From Mesorhizobium sp. M1C.F.Ca.ET.210.01.1.1 (GTDB lineage: Bacteria; Pseudomonadota; Alphaproteobacteria; Rhizobiales; Rhizobiaceae): 64,000 nt of DNA. Shown one piece after another: positions 18,663 through 28,152 of this stretch (position 1 is its first letter; each line of letters opens with the position of its first letter). A model generated the notes under the pieces. The model was not told the DNA's origin. It ran no database searches and saw only the letters and a program-made list of their open reading frames with translations. The stretch covers positions 156,656 to 220,655 of the forward strand of contig NZ_SRUU01000010.1 in NCBI RefSeq assembly GCF_004791585.1. The letters run 5' to 3'. A program made the position numbers and the translations under genes.

Positions 18663-19159
18663 GCGAGCCCGCTTCGACCGGCCACCCGAACGTGCGCCAT
18701 GCCAACAAGCGTGGTGCCGCCCGGCTCGCCGCCGTGCAGGCGCTCTACCAGATGGATGTGGCCGGCAGCGGTGTCTTCGAGACGACCGCCGAATACGAGA
18801 CTTTCCGACTCGGCAAGGAAGTCGACGGCGCACTTTATCGCGAGGCGGATGCCCAATGGTTCCGCGCCATCCTCACAGGTGTCGTCGAGAACCAGAAGAC
18901 CATCGATCCGGTCATCCGCCAGGCGCTCACCGATGACTGGCCACTGTCGCGGCTGGATTCGACCCTCCGCGCCATCCTGCGCGCCGGCGTCTATGAACTG
19001 ATGAAGCGCGAGGACGTGCCGGTGGCCGTCATCGTGTCGGAATATGTCGACATCGCCAAAGCCTTCTACGAGGAGGACGAGCCGAAGCTGGTCAACGCCG
19101 TGCTCGATCGCGTGTCGCGCCGGGTGCGCGGCGAAGGTCGCGGCAAGGACGCGTCGTGA
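18659..19159 (+). CDS. nusB: Transcription antitermination factor NusB
   Basis: A 166-residue all-helical RNA-binding protein that with NusE (S10) supports rRNA antitermination. It shows [16 protein letters not shown] at the N-terminus, [17 protein letters not shown], and the C-terminal [19 protein letters not shown]. The GTG start overlaps the ribH stop by four bases. The stop in turn overlaps the GTG of the MFS gene, so the three genes are translationally coupled. Confidence 0.96.
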   Translation: MSEPASTGHPNVRHANKRGAARLAAVQALYQMDVAGSGVFETTAEYETFRLGKEVDGALYREADAQWFRAILTGVVENQKTIDPVIRQALTDDWPLSRLDSTLRAILRAGVYELMKREDVPVAVIVSEYVDIAKAFYEEDEPKLVNAVLDRVSRRVRGEGRGKDAS

Positions 19160-20376
19160 CCGCTGCGGCAGTCGTCGCTGGCGCCGGCAGGGAAGCGCGC
19201 CGCACGGCGGTGCTCCTCGCGGCCGCCCAGGCGATCGTCGGCTCGGCTGCGCCGATCGCCATTTCGCTCGGCGCGCTTGCCGGACAGTATCTGCTCGGTC
19301 CTGACAAATCGCTGGCGACGGCGCCGGTCACCGGCTTCAACCTCGGCGTGGCGCTCGGCGCCTTGCCGGCCGCCGCCATCATCCGCCAGCTTGGCCATCG
19401 CGGCGGCTTCATGACCGGCACCGTCATCACCGCGCTCGGCGGCCTGATCGCAACGCTGGCGCTCTTTCAGGCGAGCTTCTGGCTGTTCGCTTTCGGCCTC
19501 TGCGTGATCGGCGTCGGCGGGGCCTTCGTCCAGCAGTTCCGCTTCGCCGCGGCCGACAACGCGCCGCCGGAGTTCAAGGCGCGCGCCATTTCCTTCGTGC
19601 TGGCGGGCGGCATCGTCACCGCCATCCTCGGGCCCCAGATCGTCATCTACACCCGCGAGCTTCTGGCGCCGGTGATGTTTGCCGGATCCTTCGCCTCCAT
19701 CCTCGTGCTCGCCGCGGTCGGCGCCGTCATCCTTTCCTTCCTGCATATGTCCAGGCGGGCAGGCAGCGCCACCCAAGCCGTCGCAGCCGATGCGCGTCCG
19801 TTGGTCGAGATCGTTACCCAGCCGCGCTTCGTCGCCGCGTTGTTCTGCGCCGTCGGCAGCTACGCGCTGATGAGCTTCGTCATGACCGGCGCGCCGCTGG
19901 CCATGGTCGGCTGCGGGCTCTCGACCGATGATGCCACGCTCGGCATTTCCTGGCACGTCATGGCGATGTTCGGACCGAGCTTCTTCACCGGTTCGCTTAT
20001 CCATCGTTTCGGCGCTGAGCGCATCATGGCTGTCGGGCTCGTCCTGCTCATCGGCTGCGCCAGCGTGGCGCTTTCGGGCCTCGCGCTATGGCAGTTCTGG
20101 ACGGCGCTGATCCTGCTCGGCCTCGGCTGGAATTTCAGCTTCATCGGCGCCACCGCCATGGTCGCCGCCAGCTACCGGCCGTCCGAAAAAGGCAAGGTGC
20201 AGGGTTTCCACGACTTCGTCCTGTTCGGCTCCGTCGCCTTTGCCTCGCTTATGTCGGGCGCGGTCTACAATGCCTGGGGCTGGACCATGCTGAACTGGGT
20301 CGTGTTCCCGGTCGTTGCGCTCTGCTTCCTGGCGCTCGGCGCCTTGAAGCTGCCGGGCTTGCGCAGAGCCAGCTGA
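19156..20376 (+). CDS. MFS transporter
   Basis: A 406-residue membrane protein with about 12 hydrophobic segments and the glycine-rich ALGALPAA and [17 protein letters not shown] segments of major facilitator proteins. The substrate is not evident. Its GTG start overlaps the nusB stop, placing it at the end of the riboflavin/nusB unit; a flavin-related substrate would be a guess. The sequence ends [10 protein letters not shown], with no terminator that I recognise. Confidence 0.85.
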   Translation: MTAAAVVAGAGREARRTAVLLAAAQAIVGSAAPIAISLGALAGQYLLGPDKSLATAPVTGFNLGVALGALPAAAIIRQLGHRGGFMTGTVITALGGLIATLALFQASFWLFAFGLCVIGVGGAFVQQFRFAAADNAPPEFKARAISFVLAGGIVTAILGPQIVIYTRELLAPVMFAGSFASILVLAAVGAVILSFLHMSRRAGSATQAVAADARPLVEIVTQPRFVAALFCAVGSYALMSFVMTGAPLAMVGCGLSTDDATLGISWHVMAMFGPSFFTGSLIHRFGAERIMAVGLVLLIGCASVALSGLALWQFWTALILLGLGWNFSFIGATAMVAASYRPSEKGKVQGFHDFVLFGSVAFASLMSGAVYNAWGWTMLNWVVFPVVALCFLALGALKLPGLRRAS

Positions 20377-20535
20377 CATTACGCTGTCGGCACTTGGCCC
20401 GGCGCGCCATTCGCGGCGGGAATAAAATTATTGCGTGCATCCCCTTTGTTATGAAACCGTGTACGCCGACGGCGCGTTGAAGCCATGCTCTTATGCCGCC
20501 ACCGAATTCTCGGCTCATAGCAAAAGGACTTCACA

Positions 20536-21315
20536 ATGTTTTCAATCGGAAAGCTCGCCGTAGCGGCGATCGCGCTTGGCCTTGCCGCAGCCTCCGCGAA
20601 TGCGCAGGTCGTTGTCTCCTCCAAGATCGACACCGAGGGCGGCGTGCTCGGCAACATCATCCAGCTGGTCCTGAACGCCAACAACATCTGGAAGGATGCC
20701 GCCAAGGCCTACGAGACCGCCAAGAAGCTCGACTATGATGCCAACAAGATCGTCTGGCTTTCGCCGTCACCGGCCAACAACACCTGGGCGATCGCGCTGC
20801 GCAAGGAAGTGGCCGACGAGAACAAGCTCGTCACCCTGTCGGACTTCGGCAAGTACGTCTCGGGCGGCGGCAAGGTGGTGCTTGCCGCGTCGGCCGAGTT
20901 CGTCAATTCGGCGGCGGCGCTCCCGGCCTTCCAGACCACGTACCGCTTCGCGCTGGAGCCGGACCAGTTGATCACGCTTTCCGGCGGCGACACCGCCGCG
21001 ACCATCGCCGCCGCCGCCAACCAGACCAACGGCGCCAACGCCGCGATGGTCTACGGCACCGACGGCGGCATCCAGCCCTCCGGCCTCGTCGTGCTCGAGG
21101 ACGACAAGGCCGTGCAGCCAGTCTATCAGCCGGCGCCGATCATCCGCGAGCAGGTGCTAAAGGCGCATCCGGAGATCGAGACGCTGCTGAAGCCGGTCTT
21201 CGCCAAGCTCGACCTGGTCACGCTGCAGCAGCTCAACGGCCGTGTCCAACTCGGTGGCGAGCCTGCGAAAGCCGTCGCGGAGGACTTTTTGAAAAAGGAC
21301 GGGTTTTTGAAGTAG
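20536..21315 (+). CDS. yehZ: Osmoprotectant ABC transporter substrate-binding protein, internally deleted (YehZ/OsmF-like)
   Basis: A 259-residue periplasmic protein with a signal peptide (to ASANAQ near 24). It aligns with E. coli YehZ: VSSKIDTEGGVLGNIIQLVL, then SPSPANNTWAIALRKEV, LAASAEFVNSAAALPAF and AAMVYGTDGG. Between LNANN and IWKDAAKAYE about 44 residues are missing relative to YehZ. The lost part includes the conserved YPEYTG segment of the first lobe. The frame is kept, so a stable product is possible, but ligand binding is doubtful. It heads the yehZYXW unit. AAAGGA precedes the ATG. Confidence 0.87.
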   Translation: MFSIGKLAVAAIALGLAAASANAQVVVSSKIDTEGGVLGNIIQLVLNANNIWKDAAKAYETAKKLDYDANKIVWLSPSPANNTWAIALRKEVADENKLVTLSDFGKYVSGGGKVVLAASAEFVNSAAALPAFQTTYRFALEPDQLITLSGGDTAATIAAAANQTNGANAAMVYGTDGGIQPSGLVVLEDDKAVQPVYQPAPIIREQVLKAHPEIETLLKPVFAKLDLVTLQQLNGRVQLGGEPAKAVAEDFLKKDGFLK

Positions 21316-21353
21316 CCGCGAGCGCGTCGAAAAAGACGTGACGCCGGTGCGAG

Positions 21354-21513
21354 GCGCCCCCCTCTGTCCTGCCGGACATCTTCCCCACCAGGAGGGAGAT
21401 TGGCAGCGTCATCGCCGGCGCTGTTCTTACCGCGATGGGGATTGGCGAAAGCCAGCGCGGCATCTGATCTCCCCCCAAGTGGGGGAGATGTCCGGCAGGA
21501 CAGAGGGGGGCGC
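21354..21513. repeat. Long palindromic repeat inside the yeh operon
   Basis: The outer arms 21354-21381 and 21486-21513 are inverted and essentially perfect over 28 bases (core TCTGTCCTGCCGGACATCT). Inner arms around GGAGGGAGAT and ATCTCCCCCC extend the fold. It lies between yehZ and yehY, where it could uncouple or attenuate expression of the downstream genes. It resembles a non-coding mobile palindrome. Confidence 0.8.
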
Positions 21514-21567
21514 GAAGGAACGAGGCCTTCCTAATCCTGTCCCTCCAAATCGCCGCGCGGCCACCCG

Positions 21568-22731
21568 ATGACCCTGCGCTTCGACAAGCTCGGCGTGGTC
21601 ATTGCTGCGATCGTGGCCTATGCCGCGTTCCTCGCCCCGTTCGCCACCTTCCGCGCCAACCGTATCGTGCCCGGACAGGCGCGCCCGATCCTCGATGCGC
21701 TGCCGCCGGCGCTTGGCATGTTGCTGCTCGCTATCGTCGTTGTTGGCGCCATCATTGCCTTGCTGCGGTCGCCGCTCATCCCCAGGCTTGCCGCCAGCGT
21801 TATCGCGCTCGCGGCTCTTGCCATGTTGATCGGCACATCGGGAAGTTTCCTGACCCCCGCCGGCAACACTTTCGCGCGCGTTGCTCCCGCTTCCGGCTTT
21901 TGGCTGCTGATCTTTGCTTTTACGCTGCTTCTGGCCGATGTGCTGACCCGGCTGGAGCTCGCACCATGGGCGCGCGTCGGCGTCCTTGCCGTTGCCGCGC
22001 TCGCCGTCGGCGCGCTGCTCGTGTCGGGGAGTTGGGACAGTCTCTCCATCCTCAAGGAGTACGCCAGCCGCGCCGACAGTTTCTGGGCCGAGGGCTCCAA
22101 GCACATCACATTGGCGCTGGGCTCGCTGGCGGCTGCGGTGGTGGTTGGCCTGCCGCTCGGCATCCTCTGTCATCGCGTCGACAAGCTGCGGGCAGGGGTT
22201 CTGAACGTGCTCAACATCATCCAGACCATTCCCTCGATCGCGCTCTTCGGCCTGCTCATCGCGCCGCTCGGCTGGCTTGCCGTGCATGTGCCGGGCGCGG
22301 CGGCGATCGGCATCAGGGGCATCGGCACCGCGCCGGCCTTCGTCGCGCTGTTTCTCTATTCGCTGCTGCCGGTGGTGGCCAACACCGTTGTCGGTCTCGC
22401 CGGCGTGCCGCGCGCCGCCAACGACGCCGCCCGCGGCATGGGAATGACCGACCGCCAGCGCCTGTTCGATGTCGAGTTCCCGCTCGCTTTCCCCGTGATC
22501 CTCACCGGCATCCGTATCGTGCTGGTGCAGAATATCGGGCTTGCCACCATCGCGGCGCTGATCGGTGGCGGCGGCTTCGGCGTCTTCGTCTTCCAGGGCG
22601 TCGGCCAGACGGCGATGGACCTTGTGCTGCTCGGCGCCCTGCCTACGGTGGCGCTCGCCTTTGCCGCCGCGATCATCCTCGACGCTGTCATCGAAATGAC
22701 CTCCACCAAGCGCAGGGCGGACCCCGCATGA
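21568..22731 (+). CDS. yehY: Osmoprotectant ABC transporter permease (YehY-like)
   Basis: A 387-residue inner-membrane protein, the same size as E. coli YehY. An N-terminal region of several hydrophobic segments precedes the BPD_transp_1 domain, which starts near residue 175 (KHITLALGSLAAAVVVGLPLG). The EAA-type loop is AANDAARGMGMTDRQRLFDVEFPLAFP. It partners the YehX ATPase and YehW permease to import glycine-betaine-like solutes. Its stop overlaps the yehX ATG. Confidence 0.9.
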   Translation: MTLRFDKLGVVIAAIVAYAAFLAPFATFRANRIVPGQARPILDALPPALGMLLLAIVVVGAIIALLRSPLIPRLAASVIALAALAMLIGTSGSFLTPAGNTFARVAPASGFWLLIFAFTLLLADVLTRLELAPWARVGVLAVAALAVGALLVSGSWDSLSILKEYASRADSFWAEGSKHITLALGSLAAAVVVGLPLGILCHRVDKLRAGVLNVLNIIQTIPSIALFGLLIAPLGWLAVHVPGAAAIGIRGIGTAPAFVALFLYSLLPVVANTVVGLAGVPRAANDAARGMGMTDRQRLFDVEFPLAFPVILTGIRIVLVQNIGLATIAALIGGGGFGVFVFQGVGQTAMDLVLLGALPTVALAFAAAIILDAVIEMTSTKRRADPA

Positions 22732-23663
22732 TCGAGATCGAAGGCATCACCAAGCGCTATGACGCGACGACGGTGGTCGACAATGTGTCGATGGCCATCG
22801 AGCCGCGCACCATTGCCGTGATCGTCGGCACCTCAGGCTCCGGCAAGACGACGCTGCTCAGGATGATCAACCGCCTCGTCGAGGCGACCGCCGGCGTGAT
22901 CAAGCTCGACGGCGTCGACAACCGCTCCGTGCCGGACTACCAGCTGCGCCGCAGCATCGGTTACGCCATCCAGGGCCATGGCCTGTTTCCGCATCGCACG
23001 GTTGCGCAGAACATCGCCACCGTGCCGCTGCTGCTCGGTTGGGACAGGGACCGCATCAAGGCACGCGTCGAAGAATTGATGACGCTCTACCAGCTCGACC
23101 CGCAGGCCTATGGCCCGCGCTATCCGCACGAGCTTTCCGGCGGCCAGCAGCAGCGCGTCGGCGTCGCCCGCGCTTTGGCCGCTGAGCCCAATGTGCTGCT
23201 GATGGACGAGCCCTTCGGCGCGCTCGACCCGATCATCCGCACCAAGGCGCAGGAGGACCTGCTGGCGATCCAGAAGCGTTTCGGCACCACCATCATCCTC
23301 GTCACCCACGACATGGAGGAGGCGGTGCATATGGGCGACAAGATCGCGGTCATGGATGCCGGCAAGCTTGTGCAGTACGCGAAGCCCGCCGAGATCCTGG
23401 CGAGGCCGGCGAACGGCTTCGTCGAGACCCTGGTCGGTTCCAGCGAGCGGCCGTTCCGGCTCTTGTCGCTTGGCCGCGTGCGCGATGCCGTGGAGGCAGG
23501 CGGCGCCGAAGGCGAGGCGATCCCTGGCGATGCCAGCCAGCGCGACGCGCTGGCTGAGCTTCTGTGGTCGGGCCGCCTGGCGCTGCCGGTGAGGGGCGCC
23601 GACGGCAAGCTCATCGGCCGCGTCACCGTGGAAGAACTGGTGAAGCGCGCGAGGCCGGCATGA
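22728..23663 (+). CDS. yehX: Osmoprotectant ABC transporter ATP-binding protein (YehX-like)
   Basis: A 311-residue ABC ATPase. Walker A is GTSGSGKTTLLR near residue 33, the signature LSGGQQQRVGVARAL near 137, and Walker B VLLMDEPFGALDP near 158, followed by THDMEEAVHMGD. The ~80-residue C-terminal part resembles a CBS-like regulatory tail (GKLIGRVTVEELV). It belongs to the quaternary-amine transporters. The ATG overlaps the yehY stop and the TGA overlaps the yehW start. Confidence 0.94.
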   Translation: MIEIEGITKRYDATTVVDNVSMAIEPRTIAVIVGTSGSGKTTLLRMINRLVEATAGVIKLDGVDNRSVPDYQLRRSIGYAIQGHGLFPHRTVAQNIATVPLLLGWDRDRIKARVEELMTLYQLDPQAYGPRYPHELSGGQQQRVGVARALAAEPNVLLMDEPFGALDPIIRTKAQEDLLAIQKRFGTTIILVTHDMEEAVHMGDKIAVMDAGKLVQYAKPAEILARPANGFVETLVGSSERPFRLLSLGRVRDAVEAGGAEGEAIPGDASQRDALAELLWSGRLALPVRGADGKLIGRVTVEELVKRARPA

Positions 23664-24409
23664 AGGCGTGGCTGCCCGCGCTGTTGAGGCTGGCTCTTCT
23701 GGTGCTGCTGGTGGTCTTTATCGCCAGCCCGGCCTTGTTCGAGCCCCTGCTCAAGCCGCTGACCGAAAATGGCGCGCCGGCAATCTACAACCAGGGCAGC
23801 CTGTTGACGCTGACATTGCTGCATTTGAGGACGGTGCTCATCGCCACGGTGGCCGCGACAATCGTTGCCGTCGCGCTCGCCATCCTGGTCACCCGGCCCG
23901 CCGGCGCCGAGTTCCTGCCGCTGTCGCGCAGCCTGGTCAATATCGGCCAGACCTTCCCGCCGGTCGCGGTGCTGGCGCTCGCCGTGCCGGCGGTCGGCTT
24001 CGGCGAGAAGCCGACGCTGATCGCGCTTTTCCTCTACGGGCTGCTGCCGATCTTCGAGAACGCGCTGACCGCGCTCACCACGCTGCCCGGCAATGTCATG
24101 GAAGCGGCGCGCGGCGCCGGCATGACCGGCTGGCAAAGGCTCGTGAAGGTCGAGCTGCCGCTGAGTGCTCCGGTGATCCTCGGCGGTATCCGGCTTTCCG
24201 TGGTCATCAGCCTCGCCACCGCCACCATCGGTTCGACCGTGGCGGCCAAGACGCTGGGCGAGGTGATCATCGCCGGCCTGATATCGAACAACCTGGCCTT
24301 CGTCCTGCAGGGCGGCCTGATCGTTGCGGCGCTCGCGGTGCTGATCTATGACGGCCTGTCGGCTATAGAGCGCTACGCCGCGCGGCGCATGGGCAGGGAG
24401 ATGCAGTAG
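23660..24409 (+). CDS. yehW: Osmoprotectant ABC transporter permease (YehW-like)
   Basis: A 249-residue permease of the BPD_transp_1 family with about six membrane segments. The EAA loop is NVMEAARGAGMTGWQRLVKVELPLSAP near 145-170. The size matches YehW (about 243). It is the last gene of the yehZYXW unit and starts inside the yehX stop. It pairs with YehY as the second membrane subunit. Confidence 0.92.
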   Translation: MKAWLPALLRLALLVLLVVFIASPALFEPLLKPLTENGAPAIYNQGSLLTLTLLHLRTVLIATVAATIVAVALAILVTRPAGAEFLPLSRSLVNIGQTFPPVAVLALAVPAVGFGEKPTLIALFLYGLLPIFENALTALTTLPGNVMEAARGAGMTGWQRLVKVELPLSAPVILGGIRLSVVISLATATIGSTVAAKTLGEVIIAGLISNNLAFVLQGGLIVAALAVLIYDGLSAIERYAARRMGREMQ

Positions 24410-24548
24410 CTGTCGGCGACCGGCCGCAATCCCAGACAGGCCTGATTCCCATACGTCATTTCAATCGATCTAAACGCTCGGCCACGCCTGCCGATGAATC
24501 GCCGTCCTCGTCTTTTGGGCGAAAGCCGGGCAAAAACCGAACAATATC

Positions 24549-24577
24549 TTGACGTTCCAGGCCCTGTTTCGCATACA
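24549..24577 (+). promoter_or_regulatory. Candidate sigma-70-type promoter of hppA
   Basis: TTGACG at 24549-24554, a 17-base spacer, and CATACA at 24572-24577, about 98 bases upstream of the hppA start. The spacing and -35 are good; the -10 is weak. Confidence 0.45.
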
Positions 24578-24674
24578 CCGCAGCCAAGGGGTGGATTCCG
24601 CGCACGGCATTCATCCCCGTTCCAACGGCCCAGGGAGGGGTTCTTTTGGGCCATCAATCGAGGAAAATCCGGCA

Positions 24675-26816
24675 ATGACCATCATTACCGCCGTCATCGC
24701 CTGCGGCTTGCTGTCAATTCTGTACGCCATCTGGGCGACACGTTCGGTCCTTGCGTCCGATCAGGGCAATCAACGCATGCAGGAAATCTCCGCAGCCATT
24801 CGCGAAGGCGCCCAAGCCTATCTGGCGCGCCAATACACGACCATCGCCGTCGTCGGCGTCGTCGTGCTCGTGCTTGCCTGGTGGCTGCTCTCCATCACTT
24901 CCGCAATCGGCTTCCTGATCGGCGCCGTGCTTTCGGGCGCTGCCGGCTTCATCGGCATGCATGTCTCGGTGCGCGCCAACGTCCGCACCGCGCAGGCCGC
25001 TTCCAACAGCCTCGCCGCCGGCCTCGACATCGCCTTCAAGTCGGGCGCCATCACCGGCCTGCTGGTGGCGGGCCTTGCCCTGCTCGGCGTCTCCATCTAC
25101 TACGCCATCCTGACCGGCCCCTTGGGCCTGCAGCCGAACGACCGCGTCGTCATAGACTCGCTGGTCTCGCTCGGCTTCGGCGCCTCGCTGATCTCGATCT
25201 TCGCCCGTCTCGGCGGCGGCATCTTCACCAAGGGCGCCGATGTCGGCGGCGACCTTGTCGGAAAGGTGGAAGCCGGCATTCCGGAAGATGATCCGCGCAA
25301 TCCGGCCACCATCGCCGACAATGTCGGCGACAATGTCGGCGACTGCGCCGGCATGGCCGCTGACCTTTTCGAGACCTATGCGGTGACGGTCGTCGCCACC
25401 ATGGTTCTGGCCTCCATCTTCTTCGGCGGCACGGCAGTGTTGGGTGCGGCGATGCTCTATCCGCTCGCCATATGCGGCGCCTGCATCCTGACCTCGATCG
25501 TCGGCACCTTCTTCGTCAAGCTCGGTTCCAACGGCTCGATCATGGGCGCGCTCTACAAGGGCCTGATCGTCACCGGCCTGCTGTCGATCGTCGGCCTCGC
25601 CATCGCCACCTCAGCGGTGCTTGGCTGGGGTGAGATCGGCACTGTCGGCGGCCTCGCCATCACCGGCAAGAACCTGTTCATCTGCGGCCTGATCGGCCTG
25701 CTGGTGACCGGCCTCATCGTGGTGATCACCGAATACTACACCGGCACCAACAAGCGCCCGGTCAACTCGATCGCCCAGGCCTCGGTGACCGGCCACGGCA
25801 CCAACGTCATCCAGGGCCTCGCGGTCTCGCTGGAATCGACGGCGCTTCCGGCAATCGTCATCGTCGGCGGCATCATCGCCACCTTTCAGCTCGGCGGCCT
25901 CTTCGGTACCGCGATCGCCGTCACCACCATGCTCGGCCTTGCCGGCATGATCGTCGCCCTCGACGCTTTCGGGCCGGTCACCGACAATGCCGGCGGCATT
26001 GCCGAAATGTCCGGCCTGCCCAAGGAAGTGCGCCAGTCCACCGACGCGCTCGACGCGGTCGGCAACACCACCAAGGCGGTGACCAAAGGCTATGCCATCG
26101 GCTCCGCCGGCCTCGGCGCGCTGGTGCTGTTTGCGGCATACTCGAACGACCTGAAGTTCTTTGCCGCCAATGGCGACAAGTACCCCTACTTCCAGGGCAT
26201 GGGCGAGGTCTCCTTCGATCTCTCCAACCCTTACGTCGTCGCCGGCCTGATCTTCGGCGGCCTGATCCCTTATCTGTTCGGCGGCATCGCGATGACCGCC
26301 GTCGGCCGCGCGGCGGGCTCGATCGTTGAGGAGGTGCGCAAGCAGTTCCGCGAAGACAAGGGCATCATGGCCGGCACGTCCAAGCCGAACTATGCGCGCG
26401 CCGTCGACCTGCTGACCAGGGCCGCAATCCGCGAGATGATCATTCCCTCGCTGCTGCCGGTGCTGGCGCCGCTCGTCGTCTATTTCGGCGTGTACCTGAT
26501 CTCGGGCTCGAAGGCCTCGGCCTTCGCCGCGCTCGGCGCCTCGCTGCTCGGTGTCATCGTCAATGGCCTGTTCGTCGCCATCTCGATGACCTCCGGCGGC
26601 GGCGCCTGGGACAACGCCAAGAAGTCGTTCGAGGACGGCTTCACCGACAAGGGCGGCGTCAAGCACCTGAAGGGTTCCGAGGCGCACAAGGCCTCGGTCA
26701 CGGGCGACACCGTCGGCGACCCCTACAAGGACACCGCCGGCCCGGCCGTCAACCCGGCGATCAAGATCACCAATATCGTGGCGCTGCTCTTGCTTGCCGT
26801 GCTTGCGCACGGCTGA
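24675..26816 (+). CDS. hppA: K+-insensitive pyrophosphate-energized proton pump
   Basis: A 713-residue membrane pyrophosphatase with about 16 membrane segments that couples PPi hydrolysis to H+ export. The substrate motifs [18 protein letters not shown] (189-206), [13 protein letters not shown] (214-226) and [14 protein letters not shown] (432-445) are intact. K467 in GNTTKAV marks the K+-independent subclass, where K+-dependent pumps have Ala. The start follows an acidic, weakly coding region with AGGAAAATCCGGCA before the ATG. A strong terminator follows. Confidence 0.96.
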   Translation: MTIITAVIACGLLSILYAIWATRSVLASDQGNQRMQEISAAIREGAQAYLARQYTTIAVVGVVVLVLAWWLLSITSAIGFLIGAVLSGAAGFIGMHVSVRANVRTAQAASNSLAAGLDIAFKSGAITGLLVAGLALLGVSIYYAILTGPLGLQPNDRVVIDSLVSLGFGASLISIFARLGGGIFTKGADVGGDLVGKVEAGIPEDDPRNPATIADNVGDNVGDCAGMAADLFETYAVTVVATMVLASIFFGGTAVLGAAMLYPLAICGACILTSIVGTFFVKLGSNGSIMGALYKGLIVTGLLSIVGLAIATSAVLGWGEIGTVGGLAITGKNLFICGLIGLLVTGLIVVITEYYTGTNKRPVNSIAQASVTGHGTNVIQGLAVSLESTALPAIVIVGGIIATFQLGGLFGTAIAVTTMLGLAGMIVALDAFGPVTDNAGGIAEMSGLPKEVRQSTDALDAVGNTTKAVTKGYAIGSAGLGALVLFAAYSNDLKFFAANGDKYPYFQGMGEVSFDLSNPYVVAGLIFGGLIPYLFGGIAMTAVGRAAGSIVEEVRKQFREDKGIMAGTSKPNYARAVDLLTRAAIREMIIPSLLPVLAPLVVYFGVYLISGSKASAFAALGASLLGVIVNGLFVAISMTSGGGAWDNAKKSFEDGFTDKGGVKHLKGSEAHKASVTGDTVGDPYKDTAGPAVNPAIKITNIVALLLLAVLAHG

Positions 26817-26840
26817 TCAAAGCCGCCTGTTTCAAGACAA

Positions 26841-26878
26841 AAAACCCGCGGGAGCGATCCCGCGGGTTTTGCTTTTTT
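26841..26878 (+). terminator. Rho-independent terminator after hppA
   Basis: Stem AACCCGCGGGA / TCCCGCGGGTT with loop GCGA, flanked by A-rich and T-rich runs (GGGTTTTGCTTTTTT). It lies 25 bases after the hppA stop. Confidence 0.93.
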
Positions 26879-26896
26879 GGTCGACGGTCCCGCCGA

Positions 26897-26932
26897 AACA
26901 AAAGGACCCGCCGGTCCGATTCGGCGGGTCCT
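26897..26932 (-). terminator. Terminator of bamE (minus strand)
   Basis: 11-bp perfect stem AGGACCCGCCG / CGGCGGGTCCT with an 8-base loop. On the minus strand it is followed by CCTTTTGTTT. It ends the bamE transcript and, with the hppA terminator, forms a convergent stop pair. Confidence 0.88.
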
Positions 26933-26959
26933 GTCTGTCTGAAATCCAGCGAGCCGAGC

Positions 26960-27481
26960 TTAGGGCGTCCCGCTGCCGCCGCCCGGGATGCCGGGTGCCA
27001 GCTTGCTGGCGCCGTTGATGATCTGGCTGAGGAAGTTCTGGTCCTTGCCGCCCGTCGGCGTCGTCCTCGAGATGAAATCGAAGATCTTGCCGTCCTTCAG
27101 GCCGTAATTGGCGATCTGGGTGACGCGGCCGTCGGCGCCGAAATAGACCGCCAGCACGTGCTGGTCGACCAGACGCGGCTTGTCGAAGGCGACGTAGCGC
27201 TTGCGCGTCTGCGAGATGTAATAGAAGGTCTCGTTGTCGAAGGTCGCCGTCGTTGACGGCGTCCCCAGCGCCAGGAGCACCTGCTCGCGGCTCGAGCCGA
27301 CCGGCACCGAGTCGATCGCCGCCTGGTCGATGACATAACCCTGCGTCAGCGTCTCGCTCGGGCTGAGGTCGCCGATCATCTTGGACGAATTGCAGGCCGA
27401 AAGCGCGGATACCGCCACCAGCAGAGAAGCCACGCCCGCTGGCAAGGGCGTAAGAAACGACTTGAATTTCAGCGCACCCAA
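26960..27481 (-). CDS. bamE: Outer membrane protein assembly factor BamE (SmpA/OmlA)
   Basis: A lipoprotein of about 173 residues in the BAM complex that inserts outer-membrane proteins. The lipobox is LSAC, followed by the BamE domain: VPVGSSREQVLLALGTP, FYYISQTRKRYVAF and GRVTQIANYGL. There is no in-frame ATG near the signal peptide; a run of three TTG codons follows GGAGAA. I place the start at the third (27481), with the second (27484) nearly as good. An ATG 31 codons upstream would overlap the divergent gene's leader and lacks a signal-like start. The C-terminal tail is Gly/Pro-rich. Confidence 0.85.
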   Translation of the reverse strand: MGALKFKSFLTPLPAGVASLLVAVSALSACNSSKMIGDLSPSETLTQGYVIDQAAIDSVPVGSSREQVLLALGTPSTTATFDNETFYYISQTRKRYVAFDKPRLVDQHVLAVYFGADGRVTQIANYGLKDGKIFDFISRTTPTGGKDQNFLSQIINGASKLAPGIPGGGSGTP

Positions 27482-27598
27482 CAACAATTCTCCATCACAT
27501 CCCCGCAACTTGCGCTGGGCCGCAAAACCGGTAAACCAGCTTGCATGCCGATGCAACAAGGCCAAATCAAACAACAGGTCCCCAGGAGACCACCCTCA

Positions 27599-28141
27599 AT
27601 GTTCCAGCGTCTTTTTGGCCGTGAACGCCACGCCAACCGCGCTATCACCGAGGCGCTCTACGCACAAATCGTGGCGGCGGCGCGGCAAAAAGTGTTTTAT
27701 TCCGACTGGAATGTGCCGGATACGCTGCTTGGCCGCTTCGAGATGCTGTCGCTGCATATGTACCTGGTCCAGCACCGGCTGCGCGGGGAGGGTGGAGCGG
27801 CGGCCGAGGTCGCGCAGGTGCTGATCGACGAGTTCTTCCTCGATGTCGACCATTCGCTGAGGGAACTCGGCATCAGCGATGTCGGCGTGCCGAAGCGCAT
27901 GAAGAAGCTGGCAAAGATGTTCTATGGCCGCACAGCGGCTTATGACGGCGCCTTGCGCGACGATGATCGCGCCGCCCTCGCCGCCGCGCTCGCCCGTAAT
28001 GTCAGGCCTGATGCCGGTGAGTGGCCCGAGGCGCCGCAACTGGCCAGCTACGTTTCCGCAGCGTCCCGGCAGCTAACCGCGCAACCGAGCGAATCGATCG
28101 TGGCCGGCGCCGTCACGTTCCCGGTCGCCGGAGCCGCGTGA
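27599..28141 (+). CDS. Ubiquinol-cytochrome c chaperone family protein (CBP3-like)
   Basis: A 180-residue helical protein. Diagnostic segments are ALYAQIVAAARQKVFYSDW near the N-terminus, MLSLHMYLVQHRLR, and LGISDVGVPKRMKKLAKMFYGR. In mitochondria CBP3 assists cytochrome b assembly in complex III, and bacterial members are thought to act likewise. I chose the ATG at 27599 after CAGGAGACCACC. It is divergent from bamE and followed 11 bases later by the DUF177 gene. Confidence 0.88.
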   Translation: MFQRLFGRERHANRAITEALYAQIVAAARQKVFYSDWNVPDTLLGRFEMLSLHMYLVQHRLRGEGGAAAEVAQVLIDEFFLDVDHSLRELGISDVGVPKRMKKLAKMFYGRTAAYDGALRDDDRAALAAALARNVRPDAGEWPEAPQLASYVSAASRQLTAQPSESIVAGAVTFPVAGAA

Positions 28142-28152
28142 AGGAGGCGAGA

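Noticed and set aside
25611..26810. 399-codon minus-strand frame opposite hppA
   Set aside because: Antisense shadow of the pyrophosphatase, no start context.
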